Source of the DNA: Bacteroidia bacterium
GTDB lineage: Bacteria; Bacteroidota; Bacteroidia; J057
Assembly (NCBI GenBank): GCA_019695295.1
Contig: JAIBAH010000007.1
Span: 23,736 to 87,735 of the forward strand
Reading direction: 5' to 3'
DNA length: 64,000 nt
Both the position numbers and the translations under genes were made by a program. The notes under the pieces were generated by a model. The model was not told the DNA's origin and did not search any database. It worked only from the letters and a program-made list of their open reading frames with translations. Below, piece by piece: positions 1-8,524 of this stretch (positions are counted from its first letter, which is position 1; every line of letters starts with the position of its first letter).

Positions 1-182
1 TTTTTACCCACCGAAACAAAGACGATTTGGCAAAACAAATGATTTTTGCAATTTCTCATCCCAATGAAATGAAATCCATGGGGAAAAGAGGGTATTTGCA
101 TGGGGATTCGGTTCCTGATATCGAAACACATTGTAGGGAGTTGGAAAGAATTTATCATAAAATAATCAATGAAAAATCATAA
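1..182 (+). CDS. C-terminal fragment of a glycosyltransferase (GT4-like)
   Basis: An open frame (frame 3) enters from the left edge and stops at 180-182, giving about 59 visible residues. The visible part contains DDLAKQMIFAISHPNEM, then MGKRGYL, and ends HCRELERIYHKII. This matches the last helices of GT4/GT-B glycosyltransferases, where a D-DLA segment is followed by a helix with HP, MG-x-G and a final E-IY helix. The donor-binding EX7E region lies outside the window, so sugar and linkage cannot be inferred. Its stop overlaps the start of the next gene by 14 bp, so the two are probably co-translated. Only the tail is visible, so the family call is tentative. Confidence 0.6.
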   Translation, partial: FTHRNKDDLAKQMIFAISHPNEMKSMGKRGYLHGDSVPDIETHCRELERIYHKIINEKS

Positions 183-1197
183 TATCTGGAGAATAACGCT
201 GGATACAAATCCGGAAGACTGTAACCTTCAATGTACTATGTGTGAGGAGCATAGCCCTTTTTCGACCTATATTAAGGAAAAACTGGGAGGGAAGCGCAGA
301 AGAATGCCTCAAGAATGGCTTCGTCCTGTTTTTGAGCAGGCAAAAGCAATGGGAGTAACCGAAATCATTCCCTCCACAATGGGGGAGCCTTTGATATATA
401 AACATTTTAGTCTTTTTGTGGAGTTATGCTATGAATATGGATTAAAAATGAATCTGACAACAAACGGGACTTTTCCAAAAACAACCGAAAAGACTGTAAC
501 AGAATGGGCAAAACTAATCGTCCCGGTTACTTCTGATGTGAAAATCTCCTGGAACGGAGCTACTCAGGATACATCCGGAAAGGTCATGATTGGGATAGAT
601 TTCGCCCATACGATTCAAAATCTAAAAGAGTTTGTAGCTGTAAGGAACCTGCATTTTGAAAAAACAGGCTACTATTGCCGGATTACGCTTCAGCTTACGT
701 TTATGCAAAATAATATGCATGAATTAGGGGCGATTGTTAAGTTGGCAGCAGAACTGGATATTGACCGTGTCAAAGGACATCACCTTTGGGCTCATTTTGA
801 CGAGATTAAAAAGTTATCTTTTCGTGAAAACGATAAATCTATCAATCAATGGAATCTTTACGTTAGAGAAGCAATGGAAGCACAGGAAAAATACCGGAAA
901 CCCAATGGAGAAAAGATCATTCTGGAAAACATCATCCCTCTTCAACCTCAGGAGACCCGGGAAATTCCGTTTGAGTATGAATGCCCCTTCCTGAACCGGG
1001 AACTCTGGATATCCGCAACTGGTAAAATATCTCCTTGTTGCGCTCCGGATGAACAAAGGAATAAGTTGGGAGATTTTGGAAATTTCGAAAACACAAGACT
1101 GGAAGACGCCGTTCTAAGTGAAAATTATCAAAATTTATGCTTGAATTACAAGGAAATTCCTCTCTGTAAAACATGTACAATGAGAAAACCTGTATAA
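169..1197 (+). CDS. Radical SAM protein with SPASM/twitch-like C-terminal domain
   Basis: 342 residues. Near residue 18 there is CNLQCTMC, the CX3CX2C motif that binds the radical SAM 4Fe-4S cluster. TMGEPL near residue 64 fits the SAM-binding GGEP-like strand. The C-terminus carries an auxiliary-cluster pattern: a Cys, about 12 residues later GKISPCC (GX4C), and a final CKTC (CX2C), as in SPASM/twitch domains. Such enzymes use a 5'-deoxyadenosyl radical to modify peptides, sugars or other small molecules; the substrate here is unknown. It begins inside the preceding glycosyltransferase frame and is followed after 12 bp by a phosphatase gene, so it belongs to the accessory operon. The fold class is sure, the reaction is not. 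Confidence 0.85.
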   Translation: MKNHNIWRITLDTNPEDCNLQCTMCEEHSPFSTYIKEKLGGKRRRMPQEWLRPVFEQAKAMGVTEIIPSTMGEPLIYKHFSLFVELCYEYGLKMNLTTNGTFPKTTEKTVTEWAKLIVPVTSDVKISWNGATQDTSGKVMIGIDFAHTIQNLKEFVAVRNLHFEKTGYYCRITLQLTFMQNNMHELGAIVKLAAELDIDRVKGHHLWAHFDEIKKLSFRENDKSINQWNLYVREAMEAQEKYRKPNGEKIILENIIPLQPQETREIPFEYECPFLNRELWISATGKISPCCAPDEQRNKLGDFGNFENTRLEDAVLSENYQNLCLNYKEIPLCKTCTMRKPV

Positions 1198-1209
1198 AGA
1201 AATTTATTT

Positions 1210-1860
1210 ATGACACCTGATATTATCTTTGATTTAAATGATAGGGTTCTCAATTTCAGGGATGCCGCAACCTTAAACCCGAAACTCAAAAAAGGAAAAA
1301 TTTTCAGGTCATCTTCCTTGACCCAGTACCAGAATGAAGCTTTTTTCCCGGATTTGATTCAGGCATACTCCATCACCAAAGTAATTGATTTACGGGATGA
1401 GGACGAATATACTGAAAATCCCTACACAGATGAAGCAAAATCTCTTTTTACACATCTTTTGATGAGCATTGATCCCCGTAAACAGTCTGTAAATTTCATA
1501 AAAAATTTTCATTATGGCACTAATCATGAGATTGCATACAGACACTATGCCGTGGAACATCAGCATATATTCAGGAGGTTCTTTGAGGAGGTAAATCCTG
1601 AAACCGATATTATTCTTGTCCATTGTCATGCAGGAAAGGATAGGACAGGGGCTTTAGTCGCCCTGGTTGCTTTGCTCCTGGGGGAGTCCATGGATAATAT
1701 CCTAAAAGATTATCTTAAGAGTGAGGCTGATACTGAACCCCAAAAGCTGCAATCGTTTCTGGAAATTGTAAGAAGAGCAGGAGGCGCGGCAGAATATTTA
1801 CAAAATTGTGGTGTAAATGAAACCTGTATCAATCACTGGATAAAACATCTGTCATCATGA
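1210..1860 (+). CDS. Tyrosine/dual-specificity-type phosphatase (Y_phosphatase3-like)
   Basis: 216 residues. The active-site loop is HCHAGKDRTGA, with nucleophile Cys139 and Arg145 (CX5R). NFRDAATLNP near residue 15 and GKIFRSSSL near 29 are the N-terminal signatures of the bacterial tyrosine-protein phosphatase family also seen in MptpB-like proteins. IDLRDEDE (59-66) supplies a conserved acidic stretch. There is no signal peptide, so it acts in the cytoplasm. The substrate could be a phosphotyrosine protein, a phosphoinositide-like lipid or a sugar phosphate; its place between a radical SAM enzyme and a carbamoyltransferase makes dephosphorylation of a biosynthetic intermediate plausible. 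The stop overlaps the next start as ATGA. Confidence 0.85.
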   Translation: MTPDIIFDLNDRVLNFRDAATLNPKLKKGKIFRSSSLTQYQNEAFFPDLIQAYSITKVIDLRDEDEYTENPYTDEAKSLFTHLLMSIDPRKQSVNFIKNFHYGTNHEIAYRHYAVEHQHIFRRFFEEVNPETDIILVHCHAGKDRTGALVALVALLLGESMDNILKDYLKSEADTEPQKLQSFLEIVRRAGGAAEYLQNCGVNETCINHWIKHLSS

Positions 1861-3521
1861 ATCATCGCCCAACTTTAGCAATATACGGAATTAAAGACCG
1901 TAATACATTTGGCTCACCAGGATATACACACGACCATAATCTGTGTTTAATGCAGGATGGAAAAATTCTTCAATATCTTCATTTGGAGAGAATCAGCCGA
2001 ATAAAATTTGACAACAATCTGGACCATTGGCTGGAGCGGCTTATAGATGAGCAGGCATTGGATTTGCCGGAATCCTTTGACTTTGTAAGTGTTAATTCCT
2101 TCGTTGGTAATGCTTTTATCTCTAAAAACGGAAGAATACGATTTGAGACTGCACCCCAAAAAAAACTATCCTGCGATTTGACAGAGGGCTTTTCCTGGTT
2201 TGAGTCCCGAAACTGGACTGGAAAGTCGGTTAGTGCTTATAATTGTTCTCAGGAATTGGCTCATATTGGAAGTTGTTTGCCTTTTTTTGGAGAGTTCCAG
2301 GATAATAGCTTATGGATACAATTTGACGGTGGCTCAAGTCTGGGTAATTTTTCGGCATTTTACTATAAAAACGGGTTGATTCACCTTCTGGAAAATCACT
2401 GGGAATTAGTGTACCTGTCTAAATTTTTTAATAATAACCCTTTTATTTTCCGCATTTTACAATCCCTCCCGGGTGATCACTGTAGCGTACCGGGAAAACT
2501 TATGGGCTATGCATGTTGGGGAAATTATTCCGAAGATATCGAAATCTGGCTTAGCAATAATGATTATTTTAGTGATTACTGGAACAGAGAAAACGAAATT
2601 CTGTATTCTGCCAGTAAAACTTTTGGTGTAAATATCCCTGATTTTGACAATAAAGCGTTGTTCTTACAGTCGGTGGCAGCTACGCTTCAGCATATTTTTG
2701 AAAGGGAGTTTATTCAGAAAGTCAAAGCATTACAAACTCAAACCGGGGCTGATAAATTATATTATTCAGGCGGTTGTGCATTAAATATTCTTGCTAATTC
2801 TAAACTTGTTCATGAAAACATCTTCAAACAGGTCTTTATACCCCCTTGCTGTAATGATAGTGGATTAAGTATTGGAGGAGCTGCATTACTGGAAAGAAAA
2901 AAAGGAAACGAAATTTCACTTCATTCTCCCTACCTTAATAATATGGGCATTAAAAATGAAAAACTACCGCAGATTTCAAACGATTTAATCCGGGAAACTG
3001 CTCTGATTCTGATGAATAAAGGAATTATTGGAGTATGTAACGGAAACGCAGAAGCCGGCCCGAGAGCTTTGGGAAACCGAAGCCTGATTGCTTTGCCTGA
3101 TTCTAAATCCCTTGCTGAACATTTGAGTCGTAATATCAAAAAAAGAGAGTGGTACAGGCCGGTTGCTCCGATTATGCTCAGCGAGATAGCTCAAAAAGTA
3201 GCTTGTGAAGCAATTCATCCTTTGGCAAAATATATGCTGATGGATTTTACCATTAAACCGGAATATAAAAAGTCTTTAATCGGAGTTATACATGCAAATG
3301 GTACTACGAGAATTCAAATATTAACAGAAGAGAAGGAAAACCCCTTTATGTACCGGTTATTGTCCTTTTTATTCAAAGAATATGGTATTTTAGCATTAAT
3401 TAATACTTCATTTAATATACAGGAACCCATTATCCATACCCCTGAAAATGCGATGGCTTCTGCTCAGAAAATGAAACTGGATGCTATTGTTCTCAATCAT
3501 ACACTAATTAATCTGAAATGA
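1857..3521 (+). CDS. Carbamoyltransferase, NodU/CmcH family
   Basis: 554 residues, normal for the family. The N-terminus begins AIYGIKDRNTFGSPGYTHDH, the region that starts the Kae1-like domain and supplies His ligands. DSGLSIGGAAL (about 338-348) is the conserved DSG-GAA stretch. The C-terminal YrdC-like part has AEAGPRALGNRSLIA (about 401-415) and KKREWYRPVAPIML, the hallmark motifs of O-carbamoyltransferases. These enzymes make carbamoyl-adenylate from carbamoyl phosphate and ATP and transfer the carbamoyl group to a hydroxyl of a sugar or antibiotic. Both ends are coupled by 4-bp ATGA overlaps, to the phosphatase and to the WG-repeat protein. This is the clearest clue that the operon decorates a glycan or metabolite. 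Confidence 0.9.
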   Translation: MNHRPTLAIYGIKDRNTFGSPGYTHDHNLCLMQDGKILQYLHLERISRIKFDNNLDHWLERLIDEQALDLPESFDFVSVNSFVGNAFISKNGRIRFETAPQKKLSCDLTEGFSWFESRNWTGKSVSAYNCSQELAHIGSCLPFFGEFQDNSLWIQFDGGSSLGNFSAFYYKNGLIHLLENHWELVYLSKFFNNNPFIFRILQSLPGDHCSVPGKLMGYACWGNYSEDIEIWLSNNDYFSDYWNRENEILYSASKTFGVNIPDFDNKALFLQSVAATLQHIFEREFIQKVKALQTQTGADKLYYSGGCALNILANSKLVHENIFKQVFIPPCCNDSGLSIGGAALLERKKGNEISLHSPYLNNMGIKNEKLPQISNDLIRETALILMNKGIIGVCNGNAEAGPRALGNRSLIALPDSKSLAEHLSRNIKKREWYRPVAPIMLSEIAQKVACEAIHPLAKYMLMDFTIKPEYKKSLIGVIHANGTTRIQILTEEKENPFMYRLLSFLFKEYGILALINTSFNIQEPIIHTPENAMASAQKMKLDAIVLNHTLINLK

Positions 3522-4222
3522 AATACAACGAAATTAAACTTGCTGCTGATTATACGCATTTTCTTTATCAGGAAGAAATCCTTTTTGGAAAATCTTTTTT
3601 GCATGTACTTAAGTTTCATGCTGAGGGATTGGCTGCTGTATGCGATGATTCTGGATGGTATCATATTGATTTAAGGGGAAATCAATTGACCCCGAAAAGA
3701 TATGACCGTACCTTTGGGTTTTATTTTGGTCGTGCCGCTGTAATTGAAAAAGGCAATTTTTTTCACCTCGATACAGAAGGGGTAAGGGTATATCCCGAAT
3801 GCTATGCGTGGTGTGGTAATTATCAGGAGAAAATCTGTACTGTAAGAGATTTTGATGGTAAATATTTTCATATTGACTTAAATGGCACCGCTGTTTATAC
3901 CTCAAAATATACTTATGCCGGTGATTTTAAGGATGGTTTTGCTTGTGTCAGGCTTGAAAATGGTCTTTTTAAACATATTGATTGCAAGGGTAATTATCTG
4001 AATGCCAAAGCATTTAATGACTTAGGGGTATTTCATAAAGGTATAGCAACTGCTAAAGATGCTGGCGGTTGGTTCCATTGTAATCTAAAAGGCAATGAGC
4101 TATATCCCCGTAGATTTGCTGTAATCGAGGTCTTTTACAACGGATTTGCTTTGGTTGAGGAATTTGGAGGCCAAAAATGTGTGATTAATGAATCAGGAGA
4201 AACAGTAATTGTTTTAAAATGA
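3518..4222 (+). CDS. WG-repeat-like beta-repeat protein
   Basis: 234 residues built of about five imperfect units of roughly 37 residues. Each has a core like GWYHIDLRGN, NFFHLDTEGV, KYFHIDLNGT, LFKHIDCKGN or GWFHCNLKGN, followed by Y or F and then a G-F or G-A strand. This resembles WG/KWG beta-hairpin repeats (PF14903-like), usually taken as binding scaffolds. There is no signal peptide, membrane segment or catalytic motif. The start overlaps the carbamoyltransferase stop by 4 bp (ATGA), so translation is coupled and the product may be a partner or substrate-recruiting scaffold. It is the last gene of the cassette, ending 31 bp from the convergent mutS. Repeat architecture is clear; function is unknown. 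Confidence 0.65.
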   Translation: MKYNEIKLAADYTHFLYQEEILFGKSFLHVLKFHAEGLAAVCDDSGWYHIDLRGNQLTPKRYDRTFGFYFGRAAVIEKGNFFHLDTEGVRVYPECYAWCGNYQEKICTVRDFDGKYFHIDLNGTAVYTSKYTYAGDFKDGFACVRLENGLFKHIDCKGNYLNAKAFNDLGVFHKGIATAKDAGGWFHCNLKGNELYPRRFAVIEVFYNGFALVEEFGGQKCVINESGETVIVLK

Positions 4223-4253
4223 ATATTATTGTGTTCTAAAACCATCCCCTACC

Positions 4254-6863
4254 TCACTCCACCAACGCCTTCTTAATCTCCTGCAACTTCAGCAATGCCT
4301 CCACCGGTGTCATACGGTCTATATCCACACCGGCAAGCACCTGACGGATTTTCAGGGTATCGGCGTCTTTTAGTTCGAACATATTGAGCTGAATGGTTTG
4401 TTTGCCGGAAAATTTAATGGATTTGGCGGTCTTTTTATCTTCTACCTTGTACTGTTCAAAATGCTCCAGCAACTGTTTGGCTCTTTGGGTCAGGAAGGGA
4501 GGCATGCCCGCCATTTCTGCTACATGAATCCCAAAACTATGTTCACTTCCGCCGGCCTTGAGTTTCCGCAAAAAGATGATTTTTCCGTTATGCTCTTTTA
4601 CTGAAACGTGAAAATTCTTCACCCTTTCGAGTCTTCCCTCCAGTTCATTTAATTCATGATAATGCGTAGCAAACAAGGTTTTTGCCCTGCAGTCCGGTGT
4701 TTCATGAAGATATTCCACCAAAGCCCAGGCAATCGAAACCCCGTCATAAGTACTTGTACCTCTTCCGATTTCATCCAGCAGTATGAGAGACTTTGGCGTA
4801 GCATTATTGACAATCTGAGCGGTTTCATTCATCTCCACCATAAAAGTAGATTCTCCTCCGGAAAGATTATCCGAAGCGCCCACCCGGGTGAAGATTTTGT
4901 CCACGATACCGATACTTGCCCGCGAAGCCGGTACAAACGAGCCCATCTGAGCCATCAGCACAATCAGCGCAGTTTGTCTCAGTAAAGCCGATTTTCCCGC
5001 CATATTGGGCCCGGTAATGATAATCACCTGCTGATTTTCACTGTCCAGATGTACATCATTCGGGATATAGGGACTGTCAGACGGAAGCCGCGTTTCAATT
5101 ACAGGATGTCTTCCCTCTTTAATATCAATAATTCCACTGTCATTGATTTCCGGCTTGGAGTACTGATTTTTTCTGGCAGCAATCGCAAAACTCATCAGCA
5201 CATCCGTTTCTCCGAGAATCCGGGCATTTTGTTGGATTGTACTTACATAAAGCTGCAATTTCTGAAGAAATTCCGAATACAACTCTGTTTCAATCCGTAG
5301 AATTTTCTCCTCCGCATTCAGGATTTTTTCCTCATAAATTTTTAACTCTTCCGTAATATATCTTTCCGCATTTGTCAGGGTTTGTTTCCGGATCCATTCC
5401 GGCGGAACCCGGTTTTTATGCACATTCGTTACCTCGAGATAATACCCGAATACCTTATTATAATGTACTTTCAGGGAAGGAATTCCCGTTCTGACCATTT
5501 CGCGCTGCTGAAGCTGAAGCAAATAATCCTTTCCGGATTCCTGAAGCGTCCGGAGTTCGTCGAGGTCAGAAGATACACCCCGGCGAATAATGCCTCCGTC
5601 CTGAAGAGAGCCACTTGTTTCCTCTGCCAGATAATGCGTAAGCACTTCGAGAATTCCGGACACATCTGAAAACATCTGCGCCTTTTGAGTAAGAACCGGC
5701 GAATTAAACTGCTGAAATACCGAACGGATGGGTTCAATCAGAGAAAGAGAATTCCGAAGAAGCATTGCCTCCCGGGGAATGAGCCGCTGCGTAGCCGTTT
5801 TGGAAGCAAGCCTTTCGAGGTCTCCCAGTTTTTTGAGATATTCGCAAAGCTTATCAAAGATAGTAGAATGAGTCAGAAAGTTTTCTACGATTTCCAGTCT
5901 CTCCTGAATCTGAGTTACATTTTTCAGGGGAAAACACAATGTCTGACGAAGTGCCCTTGCGCCCATAGGCGTTTGGGTGAAGTCTATGATATCCACTAAC
6001 GAAACCCCTTCAGGATGAAGCGAGTGGACAAGTTCAAGGTTTCTTACCGTAAACGGATCCAGCCATACATATTCCGAATCGTTAAAACGATAAATCCGGG
6101 AGATATGACCGAGATTTTTCTGTTGATTTTCATCCAGATAATGAACAATTGCGCCCGCTGCTATGATACCGTTAAACTCATCATCCACCCCAAATCCTTT
6201 CAGCGAATGAGTTTTAAAAAGCCCGAGTAGTTTTTCCCTTGCATAATCCGTCTGATAGAGCCAGTCTTCCTGACGCGTCACAAAATATTTATCCCCGAAG
6301 TGCTCATGAAAGGTTTTCAGATCTTTTTTGGGGACGAGAATTTCGGAAGGAAAAAAATTATGAAGAATTTTTTCCACATATTTTATATCTCCGGAAAGAC
6401 AAAAGAAATCACTGGTAGAAATTTCGATAAAAGCAATTCCGATATCTTTATTCTGAGGGCTAAAATAAAGTGAAGCCAGATAATTACTTTTATTGACCTC
6501 CAGAATTTTATCATTAAAGGTAATCCCGGGTGTAACAAGCTCAGTTACTCCCCGTTTTACGATTCCCTTAGCCATTTTGGGATCCTCAAGCTGATCACAA
6601 ACGGCCACCCTTTTACCCGCCCTTACGAGTTTGGGTAGATAAGAATCCAGCGAATGATGCGGAAAACCCGCAAGTTCAATCTCAGAAGCCGAGCCATTTC
6701 CCCTTTTCGTCAGCACAATACCCAGAATTTTGGAAACCACGACAGCGTCCTCCCCAAACGTCTCATAAAAATCCCCCACCCGGAATAAAAGAATCGCCCC
6801 CGGATATTTCGCCTTAATCGCTGTATATTGTTTCATCAGTGGTGTCTCGGAATGTCCTGCCAT
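4254..6863 (-). CDS. mutS: DNA mismatch repair protein MutS
   Basis: 869 residues, a full-length MutS. The mismatch-reading motif GDFYE is at residues 30-34 (Phe32, Glu34). The ATPase domain has GPNMAGKSAL (Walker A, about residue 621), SGGESTFMVEM (signature) and LILLDEIGRGTS (Walker B), followed by ATHYHEL. The C-terminus ends in a short helical tail. It recognises base mismatches and small loops and recruits MutL in the cytoplasm. It is convergent with the accessory cassette on one side and divergent from hisS on the other. The start MAGHSETPLMKQY was chosen because it places TPLMKQY at the normal family beginning. No clear TAnnTTTG promoter is seen on the minus strand just upstream. Confidence 0.98.
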   Translation of the reverse strand: MAGHSETPLMKQYTAIKAKYPGAILLFRVGDFYETFGEDAVVVSKILGIVLTKRGNGSASEIELAGFPHHSLDSYLPKLVRAGKRVAVCDQLEDPKMAKGIVKRGVTELVTPGITFNDKILEVNKSNYLASLYFSPQNKDIGIAFIEISTSDFFCLSGDIKYVEKILHNFFPSEILVPKKDLKTFHEHFGDKYFVTRQEDWLYQTDYAREKLLGLFKTHSLKGFGVDDEFNGIIAAGAIVHYLDENQQKNLGHISRIYRFNDSEYVWLDPFTVRNLELVHSLHPEGVSLVDIIDFTQTPMGARALRQTLCFPLKNVTQIQERLEIVENFLTHSTIFDKLCEYLKKLGDLERLASKTATQRLIPREAMLLRNSLSLIEPIRSVFQQFNSPVLTQKAQMFSDVSGILEVLTHYLAEETSGSLQDGGIIRRGVSSDLDELRTLQESGKDYLLQLQQREMVRTGIPSLKVHYNKVFGYYLEVTNVHKNRVPPEWIRKQTLTNAERYITEELKIYEEKILNAEEKILRIETELYSEFLQKLQLYVSTIQQNARILGETDVLMSFAIAARKNQYSKPEINDSGIIDIKEGRHPVIETRLPSDSPYIPNDVHLDSENQQVIIITGPNMAGKSALLRQTALIVLMAQMGSFVPASRASIGIVDKIFTRVGASDNLSGGESTFMVEMNETAQIVNNATPKSLILLDEIGRGTSTYDGVSIAWALVEYLHETPDCRAKTLFATHYHELNELEGRLERVKNFHVSVKEHNGKIIFLRKLKAGGSEHSFGIHVAEMAGMPPFLTQRAKQLLEHFEQYKVEDKKTAKSIKFSGKQTIQLNMFELKDADTLKIRQVLAGVDIDRMTPVEALLKLQEIKKALVE

Positions 6864-6930
6864 AAATCTGTACCGGTTTTGAAGTTTCTCGCTTTATTTT
6901 TCTGAAAATTTGCACGAAATTAATAAGAAA

Positions 6931-6962
6931 TTGTGAATTATAATGAAAAGGATTTATATTTG
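6931..6962 (+). promoter_or_regulatory. Bacteroidota-type promoter of a short transcription unit
   Basis: TTG at 6931-6933 and TATATTTG at 6955-6962, spaced 21 nt, fit the Bacteroidota -33/-7 pattern. The start site would be near 6969. No convincing gene follows before the hairpin-T run at 7005-7038. Confidence 0.55.
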
Positions 6963-6968
6963 CGTATC

Positions 6969-7038
6969 ATTTGTACTTCCAAAAACTCCTTGCAGAGTAA
7001 AAGCAGGCTTCCTAAGGTGGGAAGCCTTAGCTTTTTTT
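6969..7038 (+). ncRNA. Candidate small RNA upstream of hisS
   Basis: About 70 nt lie between a promoter-like element and an intrinsic terminator, with no plausible coding sequence inside. The 3' end is a stem AGGCTTCC (7005-7012) paired with GGAAGCCT (7020-7027), then TAGC and a run of seven T. Because mutS diverges and hisS has its own promoter downstream, the terminator has no other obvious client. It could be a small RNA or a prematurely terminated hisS leader. Predicted from sequence architecture only. Confidence 0.4.
7005..7038 (+). terminator. Intrinsic terminator
   Basis: Perfect 8-bp stem (7005-7012 with 7020-7027), 7-nt loop, then TAGC and TTTTTTT at 7032-7038. Confidence 0.65.
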
Positions 7039-7053
7039 GGGTGCACTCCGCCG

Positions 7054-7123
7054 TTTGTGTCCTCACAACCGGTGCAACGTCCCCCTTTCCTCCTGCCGCC
7101 GCCCTTTGTGTCCTCACAACCGG
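7054..7123. repeat. Pair of 19-bp direct repeats, each able to form a mini-hairpin
   Basis: TTTGTGTCCTCACAACCGG occurs at 7054-7072 and again at 7105-7123, 51 bp apart. Inside each, TTGTG and CACAA can pair around a TCCT loop. The surrounding 7041-7140 is C-rich and unlike neighbouring intergenic DNA. The pair lies just before the hisS promoter, so it may be an operator pair or a small REP-like element. Confidence 0.6.
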
Positions 7124-7138
7124 CGAGCCCCTCACCAC

Positions 7139-7169
7139 TTGCACAAATAAAATAAAAACCCTAAATTTG
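7139..7169 (+). promoter_or_regulatory. hisS promoter
   Basis: TTG at 7139-7141, 20 nt spacer, TAAATTTG at 7162-7169. The predicted start site near 7175 gives a leader of about 24 nt before the hisS ATG. Confidence 0.75.
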
Positions 7170-7198
7170 CAGCCCAATTGAAAAAATAAACCAAAGCG

Positions 7199-8464
7199 AT
7201 GGCACTTAACTGTAACCCTGTTCAGGGAATGCGGGATTTACTTCCGGACGAGGTAGAACTGAGAAGATACGTAACAGAAACGATTCTCGATGTCTATAAA
7301 AAATATGGATTTACCCAGATAGAAACCCCCTGTACTGAGCACATCCATCTGCTTACCGGCGGAGACGGAGGCGAAAACGAAAAAATGCTGTTTAAAATCC
7401 TCAAAAGAGGAGAAAAACTCATTTTGAATGAAAATACACAGGAAAAAGACCTGTGTGATATCGGCCTTCGCTTTGACCTCACCGTTCCCCTTTCCCGGTA
7501 CTATGCCATAAACCGCGAAAAACTGCCCCGTCAGTTCAAAGCAATACAGACAGGCAGCGTATGGAGAGCCGAAAGACCCCAGAAAGGAAGATACCGTCAG
7601 TTTACTCAGTGTGACATAGACATCATCGGTGTAAAAGGAGTCATTGCCGAAACAGAGTTGATTATGGCCACCTCCGAAGCCCTGCTTAACCTGAGTTTCA
7701 CCCGCTTCGTTGTCAAAATCAACGACCGCAGAATCCTCGAATCCCTCGCCGAATACTGCGGATTCCCTACAGAAGCTTACGGAAACGTATTCATCATCCT
7801 CGACAAACTCGATAAAATCGGCGTGGAAGGTGTAAGAAAAGTACTCGAAAAAGCCGGCTATGCCCCCGAACCCATAGAAACCTTCCTGAATATTACCGCA
7901 CAATCCGCAACCCTGACCACAGACGAGTTGCCCAAAGTGTTGCCCAATCTTTCCGAAAACGTCCTTCAGGATTTACAGAATGTAACCCGGATAATCACTC
8001 TTTTCTCCGAAGGCCGCTTCAATATACAATTTGATATTTCCCTCGTAAGAGGAATGGGATACTACACCGGGCAGATATTTGAAGTAGCCGTCAGTGACTT
8101 TGGCTCATCCATAGCCGGAGGCGGCAGATACGACAAGATGATTGGGAAAATGCTCGGCGGAAAAGAAGAAATTCCGGCCTGCGGATTCTCCATCGGATTC
8201 GAAAGAGTAATCATGCTCCTGACCGAAATGAAATTTCAGCTACCCCAAAAAGCCGAAAAAATAGTCATCCTTTATCCGGAAGAAACCGATATTCTTCCAT
8301 TAATGGAAACAGCCACCCGGCTCCGTACAGAAGGCAAAATAGTATTGCTGGAAGCAGAGAAAAAAAACAGGAGAAAACAACTCGAAGATTGTCGCAATCA
8401 GGGGTACAGTACTTTTGCCATCTATACCGAAAACCAACCCCTTGAACTGCGGGAAAATCAATGA
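7199..8464 (+). CDS. hisS: Histidyl-tRNA synthetase
   Basis: 421 residues. Class II synthetase motifs are present: RAERPQKGRYRQF (motif 2, about 121-133), VRGMGYYTGQIFEV (HisA histidine-binding loop, about 284-297), AGGGRYDKMIG (HisB) and GFSIGFERV (motif 3). It starts MALNCNPVQGMRDLLP, a normal HisRS N-terminus. The C-terminal anticodon-binding domain is present but ends early, after AIYTENQPLELRENQ, slightly shorter than in many bacteria. It attaches histidine to tRNA-His in the cytoplasm. It has its own promoter, and the leader region upstream contains an unusual terminator and repeat pair. Confidence 0.97.
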   Translation: MALNCNPVQGMRDLLPDEVELRRYVTETILDVYKKYGFTQIETPCTEHIHLLTGGDGGENEKMLFKILKRGEKLILNENTQEKDLCDIGLRFDLTVPLSRYYAINREKLPRQFKAIQTGSVWRAERPQKGRYRQFTQCDIDIIGVKGVIAETELIMATSEALLNLSFTRFVVKINDRRILESLAEYCGFPTEAYGNVFIILDKLDKIGVEGVRKVLEKAGYAPEPIETFLNITAQSATLTTDELPKVLPNLSENVLQDLQNVTRIITLFSEGRFNIQFDISLVRGMGYYTGQIFEVAVSDFGSSIAGGGRYDKMIGKMLGGKEEIPACGFSIGFERVIMLLTEMKFQLPQKAEKIVILYPEETDILPLMETATRLRTEGKIVLLEAEKKNRRKQLEDCRNQGYSTFAIYTENQPLELRENQ

Positions 8465-8502
8465 AAATAAAAAAGTACGGCTGCATCCCGCAACCGTACT
8501 TA
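8465..8502 (-). terminator. Terminator of the peroxiredoxin gene
   Basis: AAGTACGG (8473-8480) pairs with CCGTACTT (8494-8501). Read on the minus strand the hairpin is followed by a T-rich run (8475-8465), fitting termination of the minus-strand peroxiredoxin gene. On the plus strand there is no T run after it. Confidence 0.7.
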
Positions 8503-8524
8503 CAAACACAATCAAATACCCTTT

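Noticed and set aside
7054..7123. CRISPR array
   Set aside because: Only two repeat copies, no third unit and no cas genes in the window.
6943..7155. 70-residue ORF on the + strand before hisS
   Set aside because: It starts inside the promoter, runs through a terminator hairpin and a repeat pair, and has a Pro/Ser-rich composition with no family match.
7238..7903. 221-residue ORF on the minus strand
   Set aside because: It lies entirely inside hisS in antisense; hisS has all class II motifs in the other strand.
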